DNA from: a bacterium 1xD42-87
Lineage (GTDB): Bacteria > Bacillota > Clostridia > Lachnospirales > Lachnospiraceae
Direction: 5' to 3'
DNA: 64,000 nt
Assembly: GCA_003611805.1 (NCBI GenBank)
Contig: RAYM01000036.1
Coordinates: forward strand, 1 to 64,000
This document shows, one piece after another, positions 34,203-43,768 of this stretch (its first letter is position 1; every line of letters starts with the position of its first letter). The notes under the pieces are model-generated. The model searched no databases. It saw only the letters and a program-made list of their open reading frames with translations, and was not told where the DNA came from. The position numbers and the translations under genes were made by a program.

Positions 34203-35033
34203 ATGGTGATTTTACGCACATTACTGGAAAACAATCTTTCACGGAACAGGGCACTCACTGCGGAGCACGGGCTGTCCTTTCTGGTAGAGACGGGAGATAA
34301 AAAGATACTGTTTGACTGCAGCGCGGGGAAGGCGGCGCGCAAAAACGCGGAAAAGATGCATGTGTCCTTAAAAGATGTGGACTATGTGGTCCTGAGCCAC
34401 AGCCACTACGACCATGCGGGCGGTTACCCGGACATGGCGTCCCACGGCGTGCATGCGCCGCTTGTGACGGGACCGCAGTTTTTTGAGGAAAAATATGCCC
34501 GCGACGGCGAAAAATACACGTATCTGGGCTGCGGCTTCGGGCAGGAGTTCCTGGAGAAGAAAAATACCAGCCATATGATCTGCGAAGGCGCGCTCACGCT
34601 TTTTGAGGGATGCCATGTGGCGGGAAGCTTTGAGAGAAAGTATGCGTTTGAGAAACCGCCCGCCCGGTTTGTAAGGCAGACGGCCGCCGGCATGGTGGAG
34701 GACGAGTTTCCGGACGAGGTCTGTCTGGTGATCGAGGACGTGAAAGGGCTGATCGTCATTGCGGGCTGCAGTCATCCGGGTATTTTAAATATGATCGAGA
34801 GTGTGAGGGAACGTTTCGGGAAGCCAGTATATGCGGTTTTTGGCGGTTCCCATCTGGTGGAGGCAGATGAGGCGAGACTTGCGGAAACCATGAAAATACT
34901 TGGAGATATGGGGATTGCGATCGCAGGATTTAACCATTGTACCGGGGATGTTGCGCAGGAATGTCTGGCAAAGGACATGGGAGATACGAAATATCTGCAT
35001 TTGAAGACGGGGGACTGTATCTTTCTGCCATAA
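34203..35033 (+). CDS. MBL-fold metallo-hydrolase (COG1237 type)
   Basis: 276 residues of the metallo-beta-lactamase fold: metal motif LSHSHYDHAGG, second His in IAGCSHPGILNMIE, and GFNHCTGD near the end. The combination is typical of the COG1237 group, some members of which act in methanopterin-like synthesis in archaea; bacterial members are uncharacterised. ATG 34203 follows GGGAAGGGAAAAA. It is transcribed toward the membrane-protein gene on the other strand, with ~95 bases and no clear terminator between them. Confidence 0.82.
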   Translation: MVILRTLLENNLSRNRALTAEHGLSFLVETGDKKILFDCSAGKAARKNAEKMHVSLKDVDYVVLSHSHYDHAGGYPDMASHGVHAPLVTGPQFFEEKYARDGEKYTYLGCGFGQEFLEKKNTSHMICEGALTLFEGCHVAGSFERKYAFEKPPARFVRQTAAGMVEDEFPDEVCLVIEDVKGLIVIAGCSHPGILNMIESVRERFGKPVYAVFGGSHLVEADEARLAETMKILGDMGIAIAGFNHCTGDVAQECLAKDMGDTKYLHLKTGDCIFLP

Positions 35034-35129
35034 ACGGAATGGCGTGGCGCTGGCGTTTCAGGAACGGGGTGTCTTCTTACGGCAATGGCTCACGCGAAAA
35101 GCGGGTACGGCATTCACGGCGGTTTTGAC

Positions 35130-36956
35130 TTAGGCAGGCGCATCCGTCTCCGCCGGCAGGATTGCCGTGATCAGATAAAAGGGCAGGCAGAGTACGAGAA
35201 AGTAGACATAGCGGAATTCCGTGGCGACAGGTGTGGCGGCGAGTACGGAAAGAAGCAGGGCAATGCCCGGCAGATAGCAGATCAGTCTGTGGTAGTCCCG
35301 GCGGATGACGGAGACGCTGATGCTGAAAAACAGAACCCAGCAGGCGACGCCCATGCTCCAGAGCGTGCCGTAGATGGGCACCATGCTGCCAAGTTTAATG
35401 GCGATTTCCTTTGCCTTGATGACCAGAGGACCGCCGATCAGCGGTGTGTGTGATACGCCCAGGTCCGTGGCGCTGACACCCTCTGCCTCCGCGACCAGAT
35501 AGAAGGAGTCGGGGTACCAGTAACCGTAGGTCTGGTTCACGTAGGCGGTGAGGTAATCGCCGGGATAACGCAGACCCAGGTCGATCCAGAGCTTTAAGAA
35601 CTCGTTTTTGTGGGTGACCAGATAGTCTTGGTTGCCGGCTCTGACGAGTTCTTTGATATTGTCCGCGAAGGTGGGATTGTAGAGATCGTGTATGTAAGTC
35701 AGGTCTACAACCTCCTCTATCAAAGCGAGTTCTTCGTCAGACAGGTATCTGCCGTTACAAATAACGGCTGTGATCTGCTGCATGGGAATGCTGACGGATT
35801 CGATGAAGTCTGGCTGTTGTACATGAAAAGTGCTCATGACAGGGTACTTGACGATCACGGCGACAAAAAGCGCGGCGAAAAGCGGCAGGTAGACGGCTTT
35901 TGCCTTGCGGCGGAAACCGAACAGCAGAAAGGGCATGGCGAGAAGAAAGGCATACCAGCCGTTTGAGCGGAAAAGACATATCATAACGCCTGCGATAAAC
36001 AGGACGGCAAGATTTTTGAAACATACTTGATTCTGCACGGACAGCCGGAGGACGGCGCAGCTGAAAAAGAGCACCGCCGCCGCGAAGGGAATATCTTTCC
36101 AGACTGTGACGGAAAAGACGGCGTGGTAGGGAATCAGCGCGTAGAAAGCCATGATCAGCAGCAGGACGAAAGGTCTGATCTTGTGGGAGCGCAGGGTGGA
36201 AATAAAATAGGCGACGCTGCCCGCAAGAAGGCACATCTGGAAAAAGGTGTAGACGGATACGGCTGTAACCATATTGCCCGTGAGTGCGTAGCCGATGTGA
36301 TAGAAGAAGCCGAATACCAACGTGTGGACCCAGGGGTGATGGTTGGACCAGGGGATCACGCCAAGAATCTGTTCCAGCTGGTTGATGCTGTCAGGGGTCA
36401 TAATGCCCGGATACTGATAGAGGTAGTAGGGGAGCCAGCAGAACAGGCAGCACAGGAAGGCGCAAAGAGCCGTGTGGCTGCGGATAAAATTCGCAAACGC
36501 GGAAAAGCAGGCGGAAATGCGGGGGCGGCTTCCCTCGTAAGTGTAGGGTATATCCTGATAACGGGTCAGCAGCAGGAGGTACAGTCTTTTTCGGTTACAT
36601 GCGTAGGAATATAAAAAGTGCAGCAGATAGTAAAACAGGCAGACAAAGCCCGCAAAGACCACAGCCAGAATGATGAAACGGTATAGTCTGCTTGTGAGCA
36701 GCTCCACATAATGGGGATAGTCCACAAGCATATAGAGGGACGTAAAGACGACTGCGGTGAGCAGCGCCACGCGGTTGGAAACCTGCAGAAGATCCATCCT
36801 GCGGTTCACGTGCCGGTAGAAGAAAAATACCAGAAGATAGAACACAAAGGTAAGGATATTGCCCGGCTCCATGCGGGAGGATTTCATCAAAGCCCAGGTA
36901 GTAAGAAAACTCTGGAGCAGATGCAGCAGTAAAAGGCGGTTTCGCTTGTTGGTCAT
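35130..36956 (-). CDS. Large multi-pass membrane protein (DUF6020-like)
   Basis: 608 residues with about 12 membrane helices. A conserved-looking loop after the early helices reads YQYPGIMTPDSINQLEQILG and SNHHPWVHTLVFG, with FSVTVWKDIPFAA further on. This D-S-x-x-Q plus HHP pattern occurs in a family of Firmicutes GT-C-like proteins (DUF6020). The role is not known, though a polyprenyl-sugar-dependent transferase is plausible. The start at 36956 (MTNKRNRLLL) follows GGGGGG on the minus strand and gives a clean topology; a longer reading to 37046 is unlikely. It is divergent from the rimP operon promoter. Confidence 0.65.
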   Translation of the reverse strand: MTNKRNRLLLLHLLQSFLTTWALMKSSRMEPGNILTFVFYLLVFFFYRHVNRRMDLLQVSNRVALLTAVVFTSLYMLVDYPHYVELLTSRLYRFIILAVVFAGFVCLFYYLLHFLYSYACNRKRLYLLLLTRYQDIPYTYEGSRPRISACFSAFANFIRSHTALCAFLCCLFCWLPYYLYQYPGIMTPDSINQLEQILGVIPWSNHHPWVHTLVFGFFYHIGYALTGNMVTAVSVYTFFQMCLLAGSVAYFISTLRSHKIRPFVLLLIMAFYALIPYHAVFSVTVWKDIPFAAAVLFFSCAVLRLSVQNQVCFKNLAVLFIAGVMICLFRSNGWYAFLLAMPFLLFGFRRKAKAVYLPLFAALFVAVIVKYPVMSTFHVQQPDFIESVSIPMQQITAVICNGRYLSDEELALIEEVVDLTYIHDLYNPTFADNIKELVRAGNQDYLVTHKNEFLKLWIDLGLRYPGDYLTAYVNQTYGYWYPDSFYLVAEAEGVSATDLGVSHTPLIGGPLVIKAKEIAIKLGSMVPIYGTLWSMGVACWVLFFSISVSVIRRDYHRLICYLPGIALLLSVLAATPVATEFRYVYFLVLCLPFYLITAILPAETDAPA

Positions 36957-37040
36957 TGTTTTTTCCCCCCGTAATTGAAAACTATTTATAGAGTAAAGGA
37001 TATCCGCCGCGCTGTCAAATCTTACAAGATTTAAAAACAC

Positions 37041-37069
37041 TTGCAATGGAAGAAAAAGGGTGTTATAAT
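37041..37069 (+). promoter_or_regulatory. Promoter of the rimP-nusA-infB operon
   Basis: TTGCAA (37041-37046), 17-bp spacer, TATAAT (37064-37069). Predicted start is near 37076. Confidence 0.82.
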
Positions 37070-37100
37070 ACAGAAGAATTAAGAATAGTTATTGAGATAA

Positions 37101-37127
37101 AGAGTGGACTTGCGAGTCCGCTCTTTT
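37101..37127 (+). terminator. Terminator-like leader hairpin before rimP
   Basis: AGAGTGGACT (37101-37110) pairs with AGTCCGCTCT (37115-37124), loop TGCG, followed by TTCC (TTTT at 37123-37126 overlaps the stem end). It lies between promoter and first gene and could attenuate an operon whose product NusA itself acts on hairpin pausing and termination. Confidence 0.6.
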
Positions 37128-37151
37128 CCGTGCAGGAGGTTGTTATTTGTT

Positions 37152-37616
37152 ATGTCAAAACGGGAGACATACGAGGAGAAGACGGAACACCTTCTCGCTT
37201 CCATTGTGGAGCGGTATGGTGTGGAAATTTATGATGTGGAGTATGTGAAGGAGGGAAAGGACTATTATCTGCGGGTCTATATAGATAAGGAAGCGGGCGT
37301 GAACATTCAGGACTGTGAGAACGTGAGCCGTGCCCTGTCGGATGCGCTTGACGCGGAGGATTTTATTCCGGATGCCTATATTCTGGAAGTCAGCAGCCCG
37401 GGGCTTGGCAGAGTCTTAAAGAAAGACAGACATATGGAGAAAAGCCTTGGAAAGGCTGTTGAACTGAAAGCATATAAGCCCATAGACGGGCAGAAGGAAT
37501 TTTCCGGGATTTTAGAGGCTTTTGATGCCGGAACTGTCACCATTGGACAGGACGGTGTTTCGCGTACATTTGAAAGGTCTGACATCGCAACGGTCAGGCT
37601 CGCACTAGATTTTTAG
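37152..37616 (+). CDS. rimP: Ribosome maturation factor RimP
   Basis: 154 residues. The N-terminal domain has YGVEIYDVEYVKEGKDYYLRV and DCENVSRALSDALD, then the family motif YILEVSSPGLGRVLKK, and a C-terminal SH3-like barrel. It assists late assembly of the 30S subunit. ATG 37152 (MSKRETYEEK) fits the family start; AGGAGG at 37134-37139 is 12 bases upstream, a longer gap than usual. It is first in the operon with nusA 47 bases downstream. Confidence 0.94.
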   Translation: MSKRETYEEKTEHLLASIVERYGVEIYDVEYVKEGKDYYLRVYIDKEAGVNIQDCENVSRALSDALDAEDFIPDAYILEVSSPGLGRVLKKDRHMEKSLGKAVELKAYKPIDGQKEFSGILEAFDAGTVTIGQDGVSRTFERSDIATVRLALDF

Positions 37617-37663
37617 AGCGACGATTTTTTCATTAGGAATGAAACATAGGAGGACAATGGAAA

Positions 37664-38845
37664 ATGAATAAGGAATTAATGGAGGCGCTGGATATTCTGG
37701 AGAGAGAGAAGGAGATCAGCAAGGATACCCTGTTTGAGGCGATAGAAAATTCGCTGATCACCGCTTACAAGAATCATTTTGGCAAGGCGGACAACGTGAA
37801 GGTGGAAATCGACAGAGAGACATGCGATTACTACTGTTACGCGGAGAAAGAGGTTGTGGATGAGGTGGAAGATCCGGTCATGCAGATTTCTCCCGAGGAC
37901 GCGAAGGAGATTGATCTCAAAGCTAAGGTGGGCGATATCGTCCGTGTGGAGATACGCTCCAAGGAATTTGGACGTATCGCCACCCAGAATGCCAAGAGCG
38001 TGATCCTGCAGAAGATACGTGAGGAGGAGAGAAGCGTTATCTACAACCAGTATTTTGAGAAGGAGAAGGATGTAGTGACGGGTATCGTGCAGCGCTACAT
38101 GGGCAAGAACATCTCCATCAATCTGGGTAAGGCGGACGCCATTCTAAATGAGAACGAGCAGGTGCGCACCGAGCATTTCCGCCCGACGGAGAGAATCAAG
38201 GTCTATATTCTGGAGGTGAGAAACACGCCAAAGGGACCGAGGATTCTGGTGAGCCGCACGCATCCGGAGCTGGTGAAACGTCTTTTCGAGTCCGAGGTGA
38301 CGGAGATCAAGGACGGCACGGTGGAGATTATGAGCATTGCCAGGGAGGCGGGCAGCAGGACGAAGATTGCGGTGCGCTCCAACAATCCCAACGTGGACGC
38401 TGTGGGCGCCTGCGTGGGAATCAATGGCGCGAGGGTTAATTCCATTGTGGATGAACTGTGCGGGGAGAAGATTGATATCGTAAATTGGGATGAAAACCCG
38501 GGCAACCTGATCCAGAACGCCCTGTCTCCCGCCAAGATCGTATCGGTATTTGCCGATCCTGACGAGAAGACGGCAAAGGTGGTGGTGCCGGATTACCAGC
38601 TTTCCCTTGCGATCGGCAAGGAGGGACAGAATGCGAGACTGGCGGCGAGGCTGACGGGATATAAGATTGATATCAAGAGCGAGACGCAGGCGAAAGACGC
38701 CCCCGGTTTTCGGTATGAGGACTATGTCTACGATGACGAGGAGTATGACGAAGAAGGTTACGAGGAAGAGGGCTACGAGAGCTATGACGAGACGTACACT
38801 GAAGAAGGCGGCTCTGAGGAGTATGTAGAGGAAGGCGAAGCATAA
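37664..38845 (+). CDS. nusA: Transcription termination/antitermination factor NusA
   Basis: 393 residues. The N-terminal RNA-polymerase-binding domain covers about 1-125 ([20 protein letters not shown]), then S1 (about 130-200), KH1 with [19 protein letters not shown] and KH2 with [20 protein letters not shown]. It ends in a ~40-residue acidic tail rich in Glu, Tyr and Gly, in place of the AR repeats of proteobacteria. It binds RNA polymerase to enhance pausing and terminator function. AGGAGG precedes the ATG. Next are ylxR, ylxQ and infB. Confidence 0.97.
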   Translation: MNKELMEALDILEREKEISKDTLFEAIENSLITAYKNHFGKADNVKVEIDRETCDYYCYAEKEVVDEVEDPVMQISPEDAKEIDLKAKVGDIVRVEIRSKEFGRIATQNAKSVILQKIREEERSVIYNQYFEKEKDVVTGIVQRYMGKNISINLGKADAILNENEQVRTEHFRPTERIKVYILEVRNTPKGPRILVSRTHPELVKRLFESEVTEIKDGTVEIMSIAREAGSRTKIAVRSNNPNVDAVGACVGINGARVNSIVDELCGEKIDIVNWDENPGNLIQNALSPAKIVSVFADPDEKTAKVVVPDYQLSLAIGKEGQNARLAARLTGYKIDIKSETQAKDAPGFRYEDYVYDDEEYDEEGYEEEGYESYDETYTEEGGSEEYVEEGEA

Positions 38846-38863
38846 CGCGAAGTGAGGGACGGT

Positions 38864-39154
38864 ATGGCAAAAAAAGTATCCCTGCGCCAGTGTGTGGGCT
38901 GCGGAGAAATGAAGGATAAGAAAGTGATGATGCGGGTGTTAAAGAGTGCGGAAGGGGATGTTTCCCTGGATATGACCGGGAGAAAGAACGGTCGGGGCGC
39001 TTACCTTTGTAAGAACGCGGAGTGCCTGTCGAAAACCAGAAGGAATAAGGGACTGGAACGGTCCTTCAAGATGCGCATACCGTATGAAATATACGTGAAT
39101 CTGGAGAAGGAATTTGAGGAGGGCAGGCATGAAACAGATACCGGGGAAAGATAA
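38864..39154 (+). CDS. ylxR: YlxR-family RNA-binding protein (RnpM)
   Basis: 96 residues with the YlxR signature: LRQCVGCGEMKDKKVMMRVL, then GRKNGRGAYLCKNAECL. Homologues have been linked to modulation of RNase P and named RnpM. The ATG at 38864 follows GTGAGGGACGG. The final 26 bases overlap ylxQ, which fixes their stoichiometric translation. The order nusA-ylxR-ylxQ-infB is conserved across Firmicutes. Confidence 0.92.
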   Translation: MAKKVSLRQCVGCGEMKDKKVMMRVLKSAEGDVSLDMTGRKNGRGAYLCKNAECLSKTRRNKGLERSFKMRIPYEIYVNLEKEFEEGRHETDTGER

Positions 39155-39452
39155 GGTATTATCCATGCTGGGACTTGCCGCACGCTCCAGAAATGTTGTC
39201 AGTGGCGGATTTGCAACGGAACAGGCTGTGAAATGCGGTAAAGCAAGCTTGGTCATCATAGCTGAGGATGCGTCGGGTAATACCAGAAAAAAGTATAGTA
39301 ACATGTGTGATTTTTATGAGGTTCCCTGTGCGTTCCATGGGACGAAAGCTGTGCTGGGACATTCCATGGGCAAGGATGAAAGATCAGTTCTTGCGGTGAC
39401 AGATGAGGGATTTGCAGATTCGATACGGAAGCATTTAGGAGATTCGGAATAG
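39129..39452 (+). CDS. ylxQ: L7Ae-family ribosomal/K-turn-binding protein YlxQ
   Basis: 107 residues: KVLSMLGLAARSRNVVSGG, then KASLVIIAEDASGNTRKK and VPCAFHGTKAVLGHSMGKD. This is the L7Ae/L30e/Gadd45 fold that recognises kink-turn RNA. ATG 39129 lies inside ylxR with AGGAGGGC just upstream. Precise target RNA is not known. Confidence 0.9.
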   Translation: MKQIPGKDKVLSMLGLAARSRNVVSGGFATEQAVKCGKASLVIIAEDASGNTRKKYSNMCDFYEVPCAFHGTKAVLGHSMGKDERSVLAVTDEGFADSIRKHLGDSE

Positions 39453-39467
39453 TTGGAGGTAGTAAGT

Positions 39468-42269
39468 ATGGCGAAGATGAAAGTACATGAGCTTGCGAAA
39501 GAGGTAGACAGGAAAAGTAAAGAACTGATCGACTTTCTTCAGGCTAAGGGATATGAGGTAAAGGTGGCGCAAAGTTCGATTGAGGACGAAGCGATCGCCC
39601 TGGTGAGAAAGGAATTTGGCTTTTCGGGAGAGAAGCCTGCTTCAGCCGTGGAAGAGAAACCGCAGAAAGCGGAAAAAAAGCCGCAGAAAACGGAATCCTC
39701 CGCGAAGGAGAATGCCGCGCCGGCAGCCGGGAAAGAGAAGGCAGCAGTGAATGCCACACCTCAGAAGCAGGTGGCAGAAAATGAAAAGAAAGAAAATAAA
39801 AGCGAGACGCCCAAGAAGAAACGGATCATCTTCGTGAGCAATCCTCACAATTCCAAGATGGGAGGCAGGCAGAATCAGAACAGCGGGAACGGACAGAACC
39901 GTGGTGGCGGAAACGGCAGACCGATGTCTAACGGCGCCCGTCCGGTGCAGCCCCAGAATACGCCCCATAAGATCATACGCCCCACACAGAAGCCGATTCC
40001 TGTGACGGCGGAGCCCTATGATGTGAGGCAGAAACAGCAGCAGGAGAGAAGGCTGGAGCAGAGGCAGCAGGAAAAGCGGGAAAACAATAAAAATATGGCA
40101 GCCGGGACGCAGCCGGCAGCCGGACAGGAGAAAGCGGGAAGTGCAGGAGAAAATCGCAGACCTGAGCGTCAGGGCAGACCGAATTATAACGGCGGTCAGG
40201 GTGATCGTAAAAGTGGCGGCGCTCCCTTCTCTGGCGGCAGGAACGGTGGCGGTGGTGACCGCCCTCAGAGAGGAAATGGCGGGCAGGACAATCGATTTAA
40301 GAAAAATAACGGTCCGAAGGACTTTATCGCTGAAGCGCCCGGCAAGGACGCGGAGAAGCACAGGGACGACGAGAAGCGCAGAGTAAATCAGGAGAGGGAT
40401 AAGCGGTCGAAGAAAGACCATATCTATGAGGAGGACGACGCTGCGGCAAAGAACCGCAATAAGGCAGGGCGCTTTATCAAGCCGGAGAAAAAGCCCGCGG
40501 AGTCCAAGGAAGAGCAGATCAAGGTGATTACGGTTCCGGATACGCTGACCATCAAGGAGCTGGCGGATAAGATGAAGATCCAGCCCTCCGCGATTATCAA
40601 GAAGCTCTTTTTACAGGGACAGATTGTGACCTTAAATTCGGACATCAGCTTTGAAGAGGCGGAAAATATCGCCATTGAGTATGAGATTATCTGTGAGAAG
40701 GAAGTCAAGGTCGATGTGATCGAGGAACTTCTGCGCGAGGAGGAAGAGGACGCCTCCACGATGGTGGCGCGTCCCCCGGTTATCTGCGTTATGGGTCATG
40801 TAGACCACGGTAAGACCTCCCTGCTTGACGCGATCCGTAAGACAAACGTGACGGATAAGGAGGCAGGCGGTATCACGCAGGCGATCGGCGCGTACACGGT
40901 AAGCGCGAAGGGGCAGAGTATCACTTTCCTGGATACGCCCGGACATGAGGCGTTCACGGCAATGCGTATGCGCGGCGCAAACTCCACGGATATTGCGGTG
41001 CTCGTAGTTGCAGCTGACGACGGCGTTATGCCGCAGACGGTGGAGGCGATCAACCATGCGAAGGCAGCGGGGATTGAGATTATCGTAGCCGTCAATAAGA
41101 TTGATAAACCAAACGCGAATATAGACCGTGTGAAGCAGGAGATGACAGAGTACGAACTGATCCCGGTGGATTGGGGTGGATCGACAGAGTTTGTGCCGGT
41201 TTCAGCGAAGTCGGGAGAAGGTATTGAGACCCTTTTGGAGACGATTCTGCTCACGGCGGAGATTCTGGAGCTTAAAGCGAATCCGAACAGAAACGCGAGA
41301 GGCCTGGTGATCGAGGCAGAACTTGACAAGGGAAGAGGTCCTGTCGCTACAGTGCTGGTGCAGAAGGGCACACTCCATGTGGGCGATTTCATTTCCGCAG
41401 GGGCAAGCCATGGAAAAGTACGTGCCATGATCGACGACAAGGGCAGGAGAGTGAAGGAAGCGACGCCCTCTACACCTGTGGAGATTCTGGGCTTATCCGA
41501 TGTGCCGAGCGCCGGAGAGGTGTTCATCGTACACGAAAACGACAAGAGCGCGAAATCTTATGCCGAGACCTACATGGCACAGCATAAAGAGGAGATGCTT
41601 GCAGATACTAAGACGAAGATGTCCCTTGACGATCTGTTCAATCAGATTCAGGAGGGCAATCTGAAGGAGCTGAACCTGATCGTCAAGGCGGATGTACAGG
41701 GCAGCGTGGAAGCCGTGAAACAGAGCCTGATGAAGCTGAGCAACGAGGAGGTTGTCGTGAAATGTATTCACGGCGGCGTGGGCGCCATCAACGAATCGGA
41801 TGTGTCGCTTGCATCGGCATCCTCCGCAATTATCATCGGCTTTAATGTGCGACCTGATGCGCAGGCGAAGACAGTCGCGGAGCGCGAGGGCGTGGATGTG
41901 CGTCTCTACAAGGTAATTTATCAGGCGATCGAGGATATCGAGGCGGCTATGAAGGGTATGTTAGACCCGATCTTCGAGGAGAAGGTGATCGGTCACGCGG
42001 AGGTGCGCCAGATTTTCAAGGCGTCAGCGATCGGCAATATCGCGGGTTCCTATGTGCTTGACGGCGAGTTCCAGAGAGGCTGTAAGATCCGCATCCGCAG
42101 GGGTGAGGAGCAGATTTATGAGGGCGAGCTAGCATCCCTGAAACGCTTCAAGGACGACGTGAAGGAAGTGAAAGCCGGTTTCGAGTGTGGTCTTGTGTTT
42201 GAAGGCTTTGATAAGATGGAGGAGCTGGATATCGTGGAGGCATATATCATGGTGGAAGTGCCGCGATAA
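39468..42269 (+). CDS. infB: Translation initiation factor IF-2
   Basis: 933 residues. An N-terminal IF2_N helix domain ([20 protein letters not shown]) is followed by ~270 residues of low-complexity Lys/Gln/Asn/Gly/Arg sequence, a second IF2_N at about 355-410, then the G domain with [21 protein letters not shown] and NKID, and domains II-IV to the end. It loads initiator tRNA onto 30S and joins subunits. ATG 39468 with GGAGGT upstream is chosen; the reading from 39453 has no site. The long disordered region resembles that of other Lachnospiraceae IF-2. Confidence 0.97.
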   Translation: MAKMKVHELAKEVDRKSKELIDFLQAKGYEVKVAQSSIEDEAIALVRKEFGFSGEKPASAVEEKPQKAEKKPQKTESSAKENAAPAAGKEKAAVNATPQKQVAENEKKENKSETPKKKRIIFVSNPHNSKMGGRQNQNSGNGQNRGGGNGRPMSNGARPVQPQNTPHKIIRPTQKPIPVTAEPYDVRQKQQQERRLEQRQQEKRENNKNMAAGTQPAAGQEKAGSAGENRRPERQGRPNYNGGQGDRKSGGAPFSGGRNGGGGDRPQRGNGGQDNRFKKNNGPKDFIAEAPGKDAEKHRDDEKRRVNQERDKRSKKDHIYEEDDAAAKNRNKAGRFIKPEKKPAESKEEQIKVITVPDTLTIKELADKMKIQPSAIIKKLFLQGQIVTLNSDISFEEAENIAIEYEIICEKEVKVDVIEELLREEEEDASTMVARPPVICVMGHVDHGKTSLLDAIRKTNVTDKEAGGITQAIGAYTVSAKGQSITFLDTPGHEAFTAMRMRGANSTDIAVLVVAADDGVMPQTVEAINHAKAAGIEIIVAVNKIDKPNANIDRVKQEMTEYELIPVDWGGSTEFVPVSAKSGEGIETLLETILLTAEILELKANPNRNARGLVIEAELDKGRGPVATVLVQKGTLHVGDFISAGASHGKVRAMIDDKGRRVKEATPSTPVEILGLSDVPSAGEVFIVHENDKSAKSYAETYMAQHKEEMLADTKTKMSLDDLFNQIQEGNLKELNLIVKADVQGSVEAVKQSLMKLSNEEVVVKCIHGGVGAINESDVSLASASSAIIIGFNVRPDAQAKTVAEREGVDVRLYKVIYQAIEDIEAAMKGMLDPIFEEKVIGHAEVRQIFKASAIGNIAGSYVLDGEFQRGCKIRIRRGEEQIYEGELASLKRFKDDVKEVKAGFECGLVFEGFDKMEELDIVEAYIMVEVPR

Positions 42270-42305
42270 CTGTCTCAATAAAGTCGGAGCTGTATGGAGG
42301 AAGTA

Positions 42306-42710
42306 ATGCGTAAAAACAGTGTTAAAAATACCCGTATCAACGGGGAGGTGCAGCGGGTGCTGGCGGAGGTGATCCGCGGGGAGATCAAAGACCCGAGGAT
42401 TGCGCCGATGACCTCGGTGGTGGCAGTGGAGGTGGCGCCGGACTTAAAAACCTGCAAAGCGTGGATCAGTGTGCTGGGCGATGAGAAAGCGCAGGCGGAT
42501 ACGCTGGCGGGGCTTCGGAGCGCGGAAGGGTATATACGCGGGCAGCTCGCGAGAACCATCAATCTCCGCAATACGCCGCAGATTCATTTCATTATGGATC
42601 AGTCCATTGCCTACGGGGTGAATATGTCGAAGAGGATTGAGGAAGTGGTGGCATCGGATGGGAAAGCCGCTGAACTTGATAAGGGGAGTGAACATGAAGA
42701 GGATCGATGA
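42306..42710 (+). CDS. rbfA: Ribosome-binding factor A
   Basis: 134 residues: RINGEVQRVLAEVIRGEIKD near the start, then ISVLGDEKAQADTLAGLRSA and IHFIMDQSIAYGVNMSKRIEEV, the RbfA KH-like fold. It binds 16S rRNA during 30S maturation. ATG 42306 has GGAGGAAG immediately upstream; the ATG at 42294 is part of that site. Its tail overlaps nrnA by 17 bases. Confidence 0.94.
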   Translation: MRKNSVKNTRINGEVQRVLAEVIRGEIKDPRIAPMTSVVAVEVAPDLKTCKAWISVLGDEKAQADTLAGLRSAEGYIRGQLARTINLRNTPQIHFIMDQSIAYGVNMSKRIEEVVASDGKAAELDKGSEHEEDR

Positions 42711-43674
42711 TTTAAAGAATGTGAAGACGGCAGCGATCGGCGGGCACATGAGACCCGACGGGGATTGTGTATGCTCCTGTCTGGCGCTGTATCATTATCT
42801 GAAAAAGGAACTGCCCGGAGCGAGGGTTGACGTGTATCTGGAGGAGCCGCCGGCGCCGTTCCACGTTTTAGAAGGAATAGAGGATATTAAATCAGAATTT
42901 AATACTGATGAAACCTATGATGTTTTCTTTGCGCTGGACTGCAATGATGAGCGTCTGGGAGACGCACTGCCTGTTTTCAGGCGGGCAAAGAGACGTGTCA
43001 ACATTGACCATCATATCAGCAATACGGGCTGTGGTGACGTGAATATCATAGAGACGGAGAAAAGTTCCACAGCGGAACTGCTCTATGAACTGATGGAGCC
43101 GGAGCTGGTGGACGAGGCGATCGCCAAGGCGGTCTATGTCGGGATTGCCCACGATACGGGTGTTTTCCGTTACTCCAACACCTCCCCCCGCACGATGCAG
43201 ATAGCGGCGGAATTACTTAAATTTGGATTTGATTTTTCTAAACTAATTGAGGAAACCTTCTATGAGAAGACGTATTTCCAGACGCAGATTATGGGCAGGG
43301 CGATTTTGGGCAGCGTTCGTTTCATGGATGACAGGTGCATTGTCAGTATGGTAAGCCGGCGTATGATGGAATTTTACTGTGTTGGTCCGAAAGATCTGGA
43401 CGGAATTGTCAACTATCTGCAGGGAGTAAGAGGCGTGGACTGCGCCATCTTTATGTATGAAACCGGCACGCTGGAGTACAAGGTGAGTATGCGCTCCAAC
43501 GGCAGTGTCAATGTGGCGGAGGTCGCTGTGAAATTTGGCGGCGGCGGTCATGTGCGCGCCGCGGGATGTACGATGAACGGTACATATCACGATAATATCA
43601 ACAACCTGTCGCGGGAGATTGCGGCTCAGCTTGGCTGGGAAAGCACGAGAAGAACTTCTAAAACCCAGCAGTAG
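42694..43674 (+). CDS. nrnA: DHH-family oligoribonuclease / pAp phosphatase NrnA
   Basis: 326 residues. DHH-domain motifs are GGHMRPDGDCVCSCL, FFALDCNDE, NIDHHISNTGCGD and GIAHDTGVFRYSN; the DHHA1 domain ends with KFGGGGHVRAAGCTM. It degrades 2-5-base RNA fragments and can dephosphorylate pAp. ATG 42694 with GGGGAG upstream overlaps rbfA. It is conserved between rbfA and truB in Clostridia. Confidence 0.93.
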   Translation: MKRIDDLKNVKTAAIGGHMRPDGDCVCSCLALYHYLKKELPGARVDVYLEEPPAPFHVLEGIEDIKSEFNTDETYDVFFALDCNDERLGDALPVFRRAKRRVNIDHHISNTGCGDVNIIETEKSSTAELLYELMEPELVDEAIAKAVYVGIAHDTGVFRYSNTSPRTMQIAAELLKFGFDFSKLIEETFYEKTYFQTQIMGRAILGSVRFMDDRCIVSMVSRRMMEFYCVGPKDLDGIVNYLQGVRGVDCAIFMYETGTLEYKVSMRSNGSVNVAEVAVKFGGGGHVRAAGCTMNGTYHDNINNLSREIAAQLGWESTRRTSKTQQ

Positions 43675-43768
43675 GGGCTGTACCGTAAAGCCGACAAAGC
43701 CGATTTGGAAGTTCCGTGCCGCGCGCTGGATTTTGAGGACAGGATATCAGAAAGTGACAGAAAGATAT

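Noticed and set aside
43619..43768. Fifty-residue N-terminal extension of TruB
   Set aside because: The extension overlaps nrnA coding sequence in another frame and the gap after it. The family begins at MYNGIxNVYKExGFTS.
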